DNA from: Mycetohabitans rhizoxinica HKI 454
GTDB lineage: Bacteria; Pseudomonadota; Gammaproteobacteria; Burkholderiales; Burkholderiaceae
DNA: 39,937 nucleotides
NCBI RefSeq assembly: GCF_000198775.1
Contig: NC_014723.1
Location: forward strand, 46,881-86,817
Reading direction: 5' to 3'
The translations under genes and the position numbers were made by a program. Of this stretch, positions 1 through 8,373 are shown piece after piece. The notes below the pieces were generated by a model. The model saw nothing but the letters and a program-made list of their open reading frames with translations. It was not told the origin of the DNA and searched no databases. Every line of letters starts with the position of its first letter. Positions within the stretch are counted from its first letter, which is position 1.

Positions 1-273
1 GAATTTGCCAAGTGGATGCGTGACTTGCGTGATCCCATCGCTCGTGCACAGATCGCCAAGCGGATTCAGCGGCTGGCGCGTGGACAGTTTGGTGATGTGG
101 AACCGGTTGGCTCTTGCGTCAGCGAAATGCGCGTGCATACTGGGCCTGGCTATCGCGTCTACTTTACCCAATGCGGTTCAGCGCTCATCATACTGTTATG
201 CGGTGGCGACAAATCAACGCAACAACGGGACATTAAGCGAGCCTTGATGCTTGCTGCTGAATTGAGAGATTAG
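1..273 (+). CDS. RelE/HigB-like addiction module toxin (5' end outside window)
   Basis: This is the toxin of a type II toxin-antitoxin pair, of the RelE/ParE superfamily 'addiction module killer protein' type; relatives usually act as ribosome-associated mRNA interferases. The frame is open from the first base of the window, so the N-terminus lies outside; an internal ATG at 16 exists, but the residues before it (EFAKW) read as normal protein. Visible family features are the basic stretch AKRIQRLARGQFGDVEPVG, the core strand VSEMRVHTGPGYRVYFTQ and the C-terminal LILLCGGDKSTQQRDIKRA, where the basic residues for RNA binding normally lie. The gene ends 1 bp before the antidote gene, the toxin-first order of HigBA-like loci. 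Family assignment is confident; the exact target is not visible. Confidence 0.88.
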   Translation, partial: EFAKWMRDLRDPIARAQIAKRIQRLARGQFGDVEPVGSCVSEMRVHTGPGYRVYFTQCGSALIILLCGGDKSTQQRDIKRALMLAAELRD

Positions 274-274
274 C

Positions 275-571
275 ATGGGAATTAAGACGACACCTTTCGA
301 TGCGGCTGACTATCTTGACGTGCCCGAGGCGCAAGCTGAATATCTTCGCGTCTCGTTCGAAACGGGCGACGCGGCCGACATTCAGGAAGCCATCGGTACT
401 GTCGCGCGTGCGCGCGGCATGACGCAAATTGCGCGCGCGGCGGGGGTTGGCCGTGAGAGCTTGTACAAGGCGCTAGATGAGCACGGCAATCCGGAATTCG
501 CGACTATTCTAAGTGTCGTGCGTGCGCTTGGGCTGAAACTCACTGTCACCCCTACCTACGATCATGCTTGA
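275..571 (+). CDS. Addiction module antidote protein (HTH, HigA-like)
   Basis: This 98-residue protein is the antitoxin partner of the upstream toxin. The N-terminal half (about residues 1-45, TTPFDAADYLDVPEAQAEYL) is the toxin-facing segment usual for this family. Residues about 46-90 form a Cro/C1-type helix-turn-helix: ARGMTQIARAAGVGRESLYKAL followed by NPEFATILSVVRALGLKL. The start ATG lies 1 bp after the toxin stop, so the two are translationally linked. As in related operons, the antitoxin probably binds its own promoter, which would lie upstream of the window. The pair probably stabilises the element, and by the predicted transfer direction it would be among the first genes to enter a recipient. 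Confidence 0.9.
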   Translation: MGIKTTPFDAADYLDVPEAQAEYLRVSFETGDAADIQEAIGTVARARGMTQIARAAGVGRESLYKALDEHGNPEFATILSVVRALGLKLTVTPTYDHA

Positions 572-853
572 TACCGATTCGATATCTTTCTAGCTTGCAC
601 GCACACAAAGGGATCGGCACAACACACGCGTGGTCTCGTGCATGATGCGGCTAAATCGCATAAGCGCGATCTAGACTAACTTAGCTGTAGCCGCCAAACA
701 CCTCATCGGCGCGATCATGTCGCGTGCCCGGATTCATCGGCTCTTGCAATTTTTGTATTGCGGCCGATGACTATGAGGCCCGTGGATCTGCGCAAAAACA
801 CATTGTGCGCTAATCTCGTCTGCTTGCTCTCCAACTGGGGCCGTCTAAAGAGA

Positions 854-1123
854 CTATACCGGCTCTGCCGGCTGCGCAGAATGGACGACCAAAAGCGTTT
901 TGATCTGCGGTAGCGCTTTTTCCCATTGCTCCGCAGGAACTGCATCAAGCCGTTCCGCCTTAATAAGTTCCAACACCGCCTTTTGATTCCGTTCTCGTTG
1001 GCGTTTCTCCTGCTGCTTCTTGCGCTCTTGTAGCTGCTGTAGCTTATAGGCTGCCCGCTGGATTTCTTCGTCTAGTGTGCGAACCTTACGGCCTGGCTTT
1101 GTGGTGGCGTTTTGTTGAGTCAT
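854..1123 (-). CDS. Small charged coiled-coil protein beside oriT
   Basis: This 89-residue protein is rich in Gln, Glu, Lys and Arg. Residues about 18-55 (LDEEIQRAAYKLQQLQERKK and on) look like one long coiled coil, followed by a short globular tail (LDAVPAEQWEKALPQIKTLLV). The start at 1123 is supported by an AAGGTAA ribosome site upstream on the minus strand. It is transcribed away from the oriT and the trwA-like gene, a place where conjugative elements often carry small mobilisation accessory proteins (MobC or Ti-type TraD-like). I do not recognise a specific family with certainty. A relaxosome accessory or partition-related role is inference from position and composition only. Confidence 0.72.
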   Translation of the reverse strand: MTQQNATTKPGRKVRTLDEEIQRAAYKLQQLQERKKQQEKRQRERNQKAVLELIKAERLDAVPAEQWEKALPQIKTLLVVHSAQPAEPV

Positions 1124-1139
1124 GCTTTACCTTGGTCAA

Positions 1140-1410
1140 TGCGATTTCCCAGGGAAAATCTGCTGGTTCAGATTTTTGACGTCTTGTGCTCCACGCTCGT
1201 CATGTTATCAAATGACGGATACCATCCACTAGAGCCTTGAGGTAGGAATAGCACGGACCGATCAGCGTGCAGGGCAAGCCCCGCGCCCCGGCAGAGGCGT
1301 CACACACCACGCAACTTTGTTGCTAGTGTCGAACTCGTCACAATAACAGGGATTTTAGCGTGGCGACACCGAAGATGTGACGAGGCGACACCGAAGACTG
1401 TGAAAATACT
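1140..1410 (-). other. oriT: Origin of transfer (oriT) with predicted nic site
   Basis: On the minus strand, a hairpin GCAAC-AAA-GTTGC (plus-strand 1311-1323) is followed directly by GTGGTGTGT (1310 down to 1302) and then GACG. In F the proximal hairpin ending in TTGC is followed by GTGGGGTGT and the nick, and in R388 hairpin ...GGTGC is followed by GTATTGTCT and the nick. The 9-nt spacing is the same and 8 of 9 bases match F. The nic is therefore predicted between 1302 and 1301 on the minus strand. The region also has an inverted repeat at 1143-1160 (GATTTCCC-A-GGGAAAATC), a hairpin at 1198-1217 (CGTCAT, 8-nt loop, ATGACG) and two direct repeats. Transfer would lead toward position 1, so the tra genes would enter last. 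Confidence 0.78.
1362..1405 (+). repeat. Two tandem 22-bp direct repeats upstream of the trwA-like gene
   Basis: The 14-mer GGCGACACCGAAGA occurs at 1362-1375 and again at 1384-1397, exactly 22 bp apart, and each copy is followed by a TGTGA within a few bases. Two helical turns of spacing between exact repeats, just upstream of a ribbon-helix-helix gene and inside the oriT region, suggests the binding sites of that protein. It would then both repress its own promoter and assemble the relaxosome, as TrwA does in R388. The binding itself is inference. Confidence 0.7.
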
Positions 1411-1435
1411 CCAAACCTTTAAGGAGAAAGAATAA

Positions 1436-1828
1436 ATGCCACGGCAAAAAGGATCAGGCAAGGGACCTACAACACGCTTCAACATCCGCTTGGATGAGCA
1501 CACTGGCGCATACTATCGGTCCAAGGCAAACGAGCACGGAGTGAGTGTTTCCGAGTATCTAAGGCAGATGCTAGTACAAGGCGTGATTGCGGAAAATGTC
1601 AGTGAAATCGAGCAGCGACTCAAGCAGGCTGTCGCGCAAATTAACACGGCATCTATGGGTGGGATGGGTTGCACGAGTGACGACGAAATGTTGCTTTCCG
1701 TCTTCACTTGCGAGGCGTTGCTGACGGCGATTGTTGAGGCGCGTGATCCGCAAGAGCTATACAGTGCACAAGACGCTGCGCGGGCGAAGCTAAAGCGAAT
1801 AAAGGGAGAGTGGCATGGTCAAACGTGA
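1436..1828 (+). CDS. Ribbon-helix-helix relaxosome accessory protein (TrwA-like)
   Basis: This 130-residue protein begins with a basic tail (MPRQKGSGKGPTTR). A ribbon-helix-helix domain follows (about residues 14-50): strand FNIRLDEHTGAYYRSKANEH, then GVSVSEYLRQML. The C-terminal half is helical and acidic, probably for oligomerisation. A clear AAGGAG site at 1421-1426 sets the start. It is the first gene of the order RHH - coupling protein - MOBF relaxase, the same as trwA-trwB-trwC of R388, and its stop overlaps the coupling-protein start by 14 bp. In R388 TrwA binds oriT, stimulates the relaxase and coupling ATPase, and represses the operon; the same role is inferred here, with the 22-bp repeats at 1362-1405 as likely sites. 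Confidence 0.82.
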   Translation: MPRQKGSGKGPTTRFNIRLDEHTGAYYRSKANEHGVSVSEYLRQMLVQGVIAENVSEIEQRLKQAVAQINTASMGGMGCTSDDEMLLSVFTCEALLTAIVEARDPQELYSAQDAARAKLKRIKGEWHGQT

Positions 1829-3839
1829 CGCGAAGCGCAGCGCGAGTAGCTTTTCGCGCGGCGCAGAACTATGGATGCATCAGGCCAGAATGTTTGTTGT
1901 GGCGATCTGGACCGTTGCGCTCGTTTCCATGATCGTTGCTCTAGCCGTGGCGGTGGGCTACTTCTGGACCGCCACCCCTCCTAATGAGCGGTACGGGTTG
2001 GAGCGCAATATCCTAGCCCACATCCGTGACGCCTTGTACATGACGGCGGGGAAGATGGAGCTGCACGTCAACGGCGAATTGCGCAAGCTGGAAGTCGCGG
2101 ACGTGGCGCTCTTGACCGACGAGATAGCTGACAACGCATGGCGCAAGCTGCGCAACGGTGGAGTGATCGGCTTGCTGTCCGGCATTGGCATGATCTTTCT
2201 TATCAGTTTGTACTGGTGGGGATACGGGCGCTCAAAGATGCAGGATGTGAAGCTTCGCGGTGCCGAGCTGGTGACGGGCCGGGAACTGAAAAAAATTGTT
2301 GAATTGCGTAACGAGGCTAGCCCGTACATGCTAGCTGGCGTGCCGATGCGCAAGGGCTCAGAAAATCTGCATACGCTGATTGCGGGCACGCAGGGTACGG
2401 GTAAGTCACAGCAGTTTTTTGCGCTGATGAAACAGGTCCGCGCGCGCGGGAAGCGCATGATTGTGTATGATCCAACCGGTGAATTCACCCAGGCGTTTTA
2501 TCGGGAGGGCAAGGATGTACTGATGAACCCGCTCGATGCGAGGAGCCCGAACTGGAACGTTTGGCACGAAATCAAGAAAGACTACCATTTCGATAATCTA
2601 GCGAACGGCCTGATTCCCGATCCGGCCGAAGTAGACCCATTTTGGTCCCTGGCGGGCCGGATGGTGCTAAAGGATGTGTATCGCGTCTTGGGCAGAGAGG
2701 GCCGGCGCACGAACCGCGATCTGTACAACGCCATCGCCAAGAGCAACTTAGATGCGATGCATGCGCTGCTGCAAGGCACTGCCGGTGCCACCTACGTTGA
2801 TCCGAAGACCGAGCGCACCGGCATGTCGCTCAAGATGACCGTGCAGAATCAGCTCGAGTCTTTTCGCTTCTTGCACGATAGCGGCGAGCCGTTCTCCATC
2901 CGTAATTGGGTGCATGAGGAGGGTGATTCATGGATGTTTATCACGGCACGTGAGTCGATGCGCGAAGCGCTGGCACCGCTGCTATCGCTGTGGATCGACA
3001 CGGCAATCAAGGCGGTACTTGACCTCGAAGCGGTGCATCGTGAACGGCTTTGGTTCTGCATTGACGAGTTGCCGACTCTACAAAAGCTTGACATCCTCAA
3101 GCTCGCGCTCACCAACACCCGCAAGTACGGGCTGTGCATGGTGCTCGGCGTTCAAGACTTCTCTCAACTCTACAAAATCTATGGCATGCACCTGGCCAGT
3201 ACAATCATTTCCGGCTGTCAAACCAAGCTGCTGCTGCGTGTGACAGACGGCGAGGCGGCCGAGCTACTGGCAAAATTGATGGGGCAATACGAGGTAGACG
3301 AGAAGGAAGAAACTCTGAGCTATGGCCTGAATTCGCATCGTGACGGCGTAAGCGTTTTCGCGCGCCGGAACATCCGCGACCTCGTGCTTACCTCGGAAAT
3401 CCTAAAACTACCCGATATGACCGGCTACTTGACCATTCCCGGCGATTTTCCGATTGCTAAGGTGAGCTACGACTACGTGCCAACGCCAAAAATCGCCAGT
3501 GGCTTTATTGAGCGTACGGGGCTAGCCGTCGACTTCAAGCCGAAATATGCGCTATCCGCCGTGGCTAATACATCGGCTGAAGATCCAGCAGATAAACAAC
3601 CGGGTACTGAGCAGGCAGCGAAGGCCGATGCCGAGAAAAGGCCGGCCGTCGATCTGCTGGACGAGGACGATGTGGATGGTCCGACTGCCACAGTGACGGG
3701 GGTGAAGCGCAACGCCAACGGCGAAACCATTGACCCGGAAACGGGCAAAGCGCGCCCGCGTTCGCATGTGAAAGACGATGCCGCGGCAACCGATAAACCG
3801 GGCGGAAAGCACGGAAAACCGCTTGCCGACGCCTTGTAA
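1815..3839 (+). CDS. traD: Type IV coupling protein (TraD/TrwB family ATPase)
   Basis: This 674-residue inner-membrane ATPase would link the relaxosome to the secretion channel and pump DNA. Two N-terminal membrane segments are visible (about residues 27-57, FVVAIWTVALVSMIVALAVA, and about 115-140, GVIGLLSGIGMIFLISLYWW). A FtsK/VirD4-like motor follows with Walker A GTQGTGKS near residue 192 and Walker B LWFCIDE near 412. The last 120 residues are hydrophilic, acidic and Pro/Lys-rich, as in F TraD, where the tail contacts the relaxosome. It overlaps the upstream gene by 14 bp. Length lies between TrwB (about 507) and F TraD (about 717). No disruption is seen. Confidence 0.95.
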   Translation: MVKRDAKRSASSFSRGAELWMHQARMFVVAIWTVALVSMIVALAVAVGYFWTATPPNERYGLERNILAHIRDALYMTAGKMELHVNGELRKLEVADVALLTDEIADNAWRKLRNGGVIGLLSGIGMIFLISLYWWGYGRSKMQDVKLRGAELVTGRELKKIVELRNEASPYMLAGVPMRKGSENLHTLIAGTQGTGKSQQFFALMKQVRARGKRMIVYDPTGEFTQAFYREGKDVLMNPLDARSPNWNVWHEIKKDYHFDNLANGLIPDPAEVDPFWSLAGRMVLKDVYRVLGREGRRTNRDLYNAIAKSNLDAMHALLQGTAGATYVDPKTERTGMSLKMTVQNQLESFRFLHDSGEPFSIRNWVHEEGDSWMFITARESMREALAPLLSLWIDTAIKAVLDLEAVHRERLWFCIDELPTLQKLDILKLALTNTRKYGLCMVLGVQDFSQLYKIYGMHLASTIISGCQTKLLLRVTDGEAAELLAKLMGQYEVDEKEETLSYGLNSHRDGVSVFARRNIRDLVLTSEILKLPDMTGYLTIPGDFPIAKVSYDYVPTPKIASGFIERTGLAVDFKPKYALSAVANTSAEDPADKQPGTEQAAKADAEKRPAVDLLDEDDVDGPTATVTGVKRNANGETIDPETGKARPRSHVKDDAAATDKPGGKHGKPLADAL

Positions 3840-3846
3840 AGAGGTC

Positions 3847-3980
3847 GTGAGTGGCACTGGACGGCCAACCGTGAAGGTGACCTGTGCGCAGATGACGGCG
3901 CTGCTCGCTCAATATGACCGAGCGCTGGCGAAATAGTGGCGTACTATGTCGGGCGCCAACGTGCCGATCTGACAGACTAA
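3847..3980 (+). pseudogene. Possible small gene between traD and the relaxase, frame-broken
   Basis: A GTG at 3847, just after an AAAGAGG stretch, opens a short frame (VSGTGRPTVKVTCAQMTALL, then AQYDRALAK) that stops at 3934-3936. A different frame continues at once with VAYYVGRQRADLTD and stops at 3978-3980. Joined by a one-base correction these would make a 44-residue helical protein. The gap between traD and the relaxase start (3840-4066) has no other good candidate. Support is weak, being composition and continuity across the break only; it could be untranslated spacer. Confidence 0.25.
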
Positions 3981-4066
3981 ACGTGGCAAGGATGCGCAGT
4001 TGGATGGACGTGCGATTTGCCTTTCTTGCGAGCTTTCAGCGTTCTGGCACCGAAAGGGGGCAGGGG

Positions 4067-6064
4067 ATGATAAGTATGCACAATGTGGGCAGCGCTGGGC
4101 AAGCGTTGCACTACTTCTCCAAAGACAATTACTACACTCAGGGCGAAGGGTTGGAGTACTCTGAGTGGTTTGGCAAGGGGGCAGCGCAGCTTGACCTGTT
4201 TGAGCAGATCGACCGGCAAGCGTTTTTTAACATCCTTTCTGGAGAAGTTGAGGGTCGTGAACTGGGCAAGTGGGTAAAAAACGGGGAAACTGGCGAGAAG
4301 GAGCGCGAGCACCGGCCAGGCACTGACGTGACATTCTCCGCACCCAAAAGCGTGTCTTTGCTGGCCGAGGTGCATGGCAATTGTCAGGTGCGCGAGGCGC
4401 ACGAAGCGGCCGTCAAGCAGGCGCTTAGTTACGTAGAGTCGAACCTCGCGCAGACGCGGCAGACCGAGGGCGGTAAGACGGAGGTGGTGCAGACAGGCAA
4501 TCTAACAGTGGCTATGTTCCGCCACAACACAAGCCGCAATCTGGACCCTCAAACCCACACACATGCCGTCATTGTGAACGCCACCCGCCGCGATGACGGG
4601 CAATGGCGCTCGCTAACCAACGACGACATTTATAAAGCGCAGCGCGTGGTCGGTGCAATCTACACGTCGGAGTTGGCCGATCGCCTGCAGGCGCTGGGCT
4701 ACGATCTGCGGCGCACGGACGAGAAAGGCAACTTTGAGATTGCCGGCATTACCAGAGAGCAGATCGAGCACTTTAGTCAGCGCCGGGCGGAAATTGAGGC
4801 CTCTCTAAAAGCCAAGGGCGTGGACATTGACGATGCGACGGCTCAGCAAAAGGAGGACGCTACCCTAAAAACGCGGGCCCGTAAGGTGGACGTGGACCAT
4901 GCCCAACTCATTGCTGACTGGAAGGATCGAGCCAAGGAGATCGGCATCGACTTCGATGCTATCCAGGCCAAGGCTGACGCCCAGCGTGCCCAGGGCGGCG
5001 TTGTGCGAGAAGACAAACTGACTGGCCGACAGGCAATGGAGTTTGCTGCGGCCCACCTGATCGAACGTGAAATCGTGGTGACCAAATATGACCTCATGGC
5101 GGTCGCCATCGAACACGGTGTTGGCCGTGTCTGCGTATCCGAGGTGCAACTGGCCTTCGATAGGCTAGAGTGCGACGGCGACTTGGTGAAGCTGCCAGAC
5201 GGACAGTACACCACTAAGAAGATGTTGGGCAGCGAAATGTGGACGCTGGACCAGGTGCGGGCTCACACGGGCCAAGTGCCGAAAATGATTGACTCGGCGG
5301 CCGTAGCCGCCCGAATCCAATTGGCAGAGAAGAGACAGGGTTTTCAGTATACAGCCGGGCAAAAAGAGGCTATTTGCAAGGTGCTGACCAGCGAGGACCG
5401 CTATGTGGCGGTGCAAGGCTTGGCTGGCACCGGCAAAACCACAATGCTCAAATCACTGCGGGAAATGGCCAAGGAGCAGGGCTACACCGTTCGAGGCATG
5501 GCGCCGACCGGGATGGCTAGCAAGGTACTGGCTCGCGAAACCGGCATTGCTACTGATACTGTTTCGATGTTCCAGATTAAGGAGCGTCAGCTGCAGAAGG
5601 ACATTGAGTTCGCCAAGCAGTACGCGCCCGACTTCGAGCGCAAGACCGAGGTCTGGATTGTGGACGAGTCATCACTGCTGTCGCAGCGTCAGAAGGCCCG
5701 ACTTGACTACATGGCCGAGAAGGCTGGTGCCAAGGTCTTGTACCTGGGCGACACGCTGCAACTGCAGGGTGTGGAGGCCGGCAAGCCGTTCGAGTTGGCC
5801 CAACGTAATGGCATGGACACAGCCTACATGACCGAAATTAGCCGCCAGAAGACACGCGAGTTGCAGCGAGCTGTGGATATTATTGTTGGTCGTGATGTTT
5901 TGCAGGACGGGCAGCAGCTGACTCAGGTAGAGCTGGCCAACAACCGCAGGGCATTTGCCTACATGGATAAGGCGGGCATGGTTCGCGAGGTTAAGGGGGG
6001 ATCCGGAGCAGTGATTGATGCTGTGGTGCAAGATGTGCTCCAGATGGGGAAGGCGGAGCGTTGA
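4067..6064 (+). CDS. traI: MOBF relaxase-helicase, N-terminal part (TrwC/TraI family)
   Basis: This is the conjugative relaxase: it would cut oriT, bind the 5' end covalently and unwind the strand. The start chosen is ATG 4067 (MISMHNVGSAGQALHYF), after GGGGCAGGGG, because TrwC and F TraI begin the same way; a longer frame upstream lacks family sequence. Candidate catalytic tyrosines are Y16 and Y22/Y23. The metal-binding histidines are H153, H164 and H166 (FRH...THTH), three residues offset from TrwC. A RecD-like helicase follows: Walker A GLAGTGKTTM near 451, DE motif VWIVDESSLLS near 532, GDTLQLQ near 561. The frame ends at 6064 inside the helicase; motifs V and VI lie in the next frame. 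Relaxase chemistry could survive; the helicase is incomplete. Confidence 0.93.
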   Translation: MISMHNVGSAGQALHYFSKDNYYTQGEGLEYSEWFGKGAAQLDLFEQIDRQAFFNILSGEVEGRELGKWVKNGETGEKEREHRPGTDVTFSAPKSVSLLAEVHGNCQVREAHEAAVKQALSYVESNLAQTRQTEGGKTEVVQTGNLTVAMFRHNTSRNLDPQTHTHAVIVNATRRDDGQWRSLTNDDIYKAQRVVGAIYTSELADRLQALGYDLRRTDEKGNFEIAGITREQIEHFSQRRAEIEASLKAKGVDIDDATAQQKEDATLKTRARKVDVDHAQLIADWKDRAKEIGIDFDAIQAKADAQRAQGGVVREDKLTGRQAMEFAAAHLIEREIVVTKYDLMAVAIEHGVGRVCVSEVQLAFDRLECDGDLVKLPDGQYTTKKMLGSEMWTLDQVRAHTGQVPKMIDSAAVAARIQLAEKRQGFQYTAGQKEAICKVLTSEDRYVAVQGLAGTGKTTMLKSLREMAKEQGYTVRGMAPTGMASKVLARETGIATDTVSMFQIKERQLQKDIEFAKQYAPDFERKTEVWIVDESSLLSQRQKARLDYMAEKAGAKVLYLGDTLQLQGVEAGKPFELAQRNGMDTAYMTEISRQKTRELQRAVDIIVGRDVLQDGQQLTQVELANNRRAFAYMDKAGMVREVKGGSGAVIDAVVQDVLQMGKAER

Positions 6065-6933
6065 GCGCACCATCGTCATCACCCGCGTACAACAAAGACC
6101 GCGTAGCGATCAATAACGGGGTGCGCGAGGGCCTGAAGGCGATCGGTGAGCTGGACCGCAACGACGATACGCGAGAGATTCTGGTGTCAAAGGGCTGGAC
6201 GCGTGCGATGCAAAGGGAGGCCCAATACTACAGCCAGGGCGACGTGGTGCGGTTCGGCCGCGACTACCAGCAGATCGACGCCCGCAAGGGTGAGTACATG
6301 CGCGTGACGTCTGTTGATGCGCCGGTCGGGACGGTTGTGTTGCAGAAGGAGGATGGTTCGACCATCGCTTGGCAGCCTAAGAAGCACAATAAGATTGAAG
6401 TCTACGAGACTGACAGGCGTGGCTTGGCCAGGGGCGATCTGATCCGCCTGACTCGAAACGAAGGCGAGTTCAAAAACGGCGAGGTAGCCAGGGTAGTAGC
6501 CATTGCCGGCGACCGCGCAACCCTGATGTTGCGCCAGGGCAAACAGGTGTCACTGCATGAGGTTGACCTTTCCAGGAACAAACATTGGGACCATGCTTAC
6601 GCATCAACGGTCCACGGATCCCAGGGCGCCACTCAGTATCGGGCAATCTTCCATATTCGGGCACCTGAAACGGATAATGAGCGCAAGCAACAACGCCTCA
6701 TGGAGCGCATGGCAAAGGTGTTTGGTGACCGCAGCTTTTACGTCGGTACGACCCGTGCGAGCCATGAGCTTCGCATCTACACCAACGACAAGGGCCTTGC
6801 AGCACGCGCCTTGGCCGCCAAGCAGGATAAGACAAGTGCTGTGGAAGTCATCCAGCGGTACGAAAAAGGCACCGGCATTACGGCCGGCAGAGGCTCGGTG
6901 TCGCCACAATTAAACCGTGACTATCAAAGGTAA
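6061..6933 (+). CDS. MOBF relaxase-helicase, C-terminal helicase part (frameshifted)
   Basis: This is the continuation of the relaxase-helicase in another frame. It carries a beta-rich insert (about residues 60-170), then helicase motif V (ASTVHGSQGAT) and motif VI (FYVGTTRASHELRIYTN), exactly what the upstream part lacks. The nominal start is a TTG at 6061 overlapping the TGA of the first part, with no ribosome site. Reading the third frame between the two gives ERTIVIT, so two extra bases (one T near 6061, one C near 6095) restore ERERTIVITAYNKDR. The joined protein is about 954 residues, against 966 for TrwC. It is therefore best seen as the broken 3' half of one gene, unless TTGA coupling makes a separate helicase subunit. 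Confidence 0.85.
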   Translation: MSAPSSSPAYNKDRVAINNGVREGLKAIGELDRNDDTREILVSKGWTRAMQREAQYYSQGDVVRFGRDYQQIDARKGEYMRVTSVDAPVGTVVLQKEDGSTIAWQPKKHNKIEVYETDRRGLARGDLIRLTRNEGEFKNGEVARVVAIAGDRATLMLRQGKQVSLHEVDLSRNKHWDHAYASTVHGSQGATQYRAIFHIRAPETDNERKQQRLMERMAKVFGDRSFYVGTTRASHELRIYTNDKGLAARALAAKQDKTSAVEVIQRYEKGTGITAGRGSVSPQLNRDYQR

Positions 6934-7592
6934 TCCCGTTAAAATTCCAACTTTTGCGGGCGGAAGCTTACAGCCTGCGCGTGCCAATATAGGTAAGCTA
7001 GCCTGCACTTTGCAACAACAAACCTTGATACATATACAGAAGCTACGCCATGACTGAATCGACAGACGCCGGAAAACCGGCGGAGGGACGAAGCGTCGGC
7101 GGGTACGAATCTACAGTGACAGAAGGACGGTATTTCTTTGCATAAAGCCCGAGTTGCGCCAGCGCATCATAGATCTATGTGACGAGTTGGAGACGCTTGC
7201 CAATATATAAGTAATTAAATTGATTGAGGCTGATCCAAAGAACGCCGCAAATCATGTCAATATGGCATTCATTTTTTGACTCCTTCGATATCTTTACGTT
7301 CATTTGTCTAAGGAAAGGTAGGGTGTATAGCACTTGCCATAGGCTATGGTGTTAAGCGCTTTGATTACGTTTTTATTCGCAGAATGTTGACCGCTTTGTC
7401 GGCATGAAGAAGGCAAAGATTGTGGTTGCCTCGACTAAGGCTAAAGAATCGAGTCAAACCAAGTTTTAGCGTCCTGCTGGTCGTCTTTGCGGTCAGCATT
7501 TTTGTAGTCAAGGAAAAACTTGGCTGTTAGATATATGCTATGTGTATAAGTTGGGCTGTTGATTGGCTTTGTCCTTCATTGCCCGATCGAAC
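6934..7592. other. Gap between relaxase and kinase genes; remnants only
   Basis: About 660 bp without a convincing intact gene. It is AT-richer than its neighbours. Besides the small broken frame at 7050-7210, a stretch at about 7340-7470 can be read as IGYGVKRFDYVFIR, then after a one-base shift NVDRFVGMKKAKIVVAST and on to a stop near 7470, which may be another decayed small gene. No clear terminator, promoter or repeat was found. Confidence 0.4.
7050..7210 (+). pseudogene. Possible small protein gene with one missing base
   Basis: ATG 7050 opens MTESTDAGKPAEGRSVGGYE STVTEGRYFFA, then a stop. One frame over, the sequence continues as FLCIKPELRQRIIDLCDELE TLANI to a stop at 7208-7210. Restoring one T in the run near 7130 would join them as a hydrophilic protein of about 52 residues ending in a good amphipathic helix. 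No family is recognised, and the ribosome site is weak. It could be a chance arrangement. Confidence 0.25.
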
Positions 7593-8373
7593 ATGAACTC
7601 CAGCGTGGCCGCTGGCCTGATGCTGCTCTTCTTCCTCTTCGTCTTGTATCTGACTGCGCGGTACGGTATGAAGCGCATCGACGTGTCACACGAGGAAATC
7701 CGGCGTGTCCTGGCTGAATCGAACCGACGCATAGATGAGGAACGGCGTAATCTTGCGCGGCGGCTGCACGATGAAGTCAACCCTCAACTACTCATCAGCA
7801 AGCACGCCCTAGAGCAGCTAGAACCACTGGTTAAGGGCAATGAGAAGGCGTCGGTACTGCTGGCTCGTGCGCTTGAAATGGTGTCCGATGCCTATGCACA
7901 AACACGCGACATCATCAAGAACACTCGCATTGAGGTTATCGACTCCATCGGTTTTACGGCCGCCTTAGAGTCTCTCGTCGTTTACTACACGTCATTCTTT
8001 AATGAAACCGCGATCACTTTGAACCACAATCTGCCCAAGCGTCCAGAGCTGCCGGAGGCTATGGCCGTGAGTGCCTACAAGATCATCCGAGAAGCCCTGC
8101 TGAATGCGATGAAGCACGCCAATGCCCTCCCGAGTGCACGTTTCGGTACAGTACAACAAAGCATTCAACCAGTACAAAGTCGAAGTTGCCGACGATGGGA
8201 TGGGTATGAACGCGTCTGCGAAAAATATTGAGAGTGCCGGCATCGGGCTGATCGACATGCGTGAGCGCGTACGTGCGCTGGGGGGCTGTTTGAAAATCCA
8301 GGTCACCGATTCAGCCAATGCGCAGCGACCCGGCACCCGTATCAGCTTTTCATTTTCAGGGCAGTCGTCGTGA
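7593..8373 (+). pseudogene. NarX/DegS-type sensor histidine kinase, one frameshift
   Basis: One N-terminal membrane segment (SVAAGLMLLFFLFVLYLTA) is followed by a HisKA_3 domain with the phosphorylated histidine in RRLHDEVNPQLL (H59 from ATG 7593), and then a HATPase domain: N-box REALLNAMKHANA, G1 VADDGMGM, G2 GIGLIDMRERVRALGG. The first frame runs to 8231 but loses sense after KHANA; the rest continues in the +1 frame to 8373. Removing one C from GCCCTCCC near 8118 gives an unbroken 259-residue kinase. There is almost no periplasmic sensor domain, so it would sense a membrane or cytoplasmic cue. Its end overlaps the convergent response regulator by 32 bp. Either the kinase is dead or the base is an error. 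Confidence 0.82.

Noticed and set aside
3914..4066. Extension of the relaxase by 51 residues upstream
   Set aside because: TrwC and TraI begin with the MISMHNVGSAG-type sequence at 4067, which has a strong ribosome site; the upstream residues look random.
6055..6100. Programmed ribosomal frameshift in the relaxase gene
   Set aside because: No slippery heptamer is visible, and two separate shifts would be needed with a sensible third frame in between; insertions or errors explain it better.
7380..7500. Inverted repeat GACCGC / GCGGTC as a terminator after the relaxase
   Set aside because: The arms are only six bases and about 80 bp apart, with no T-run; probably chance.
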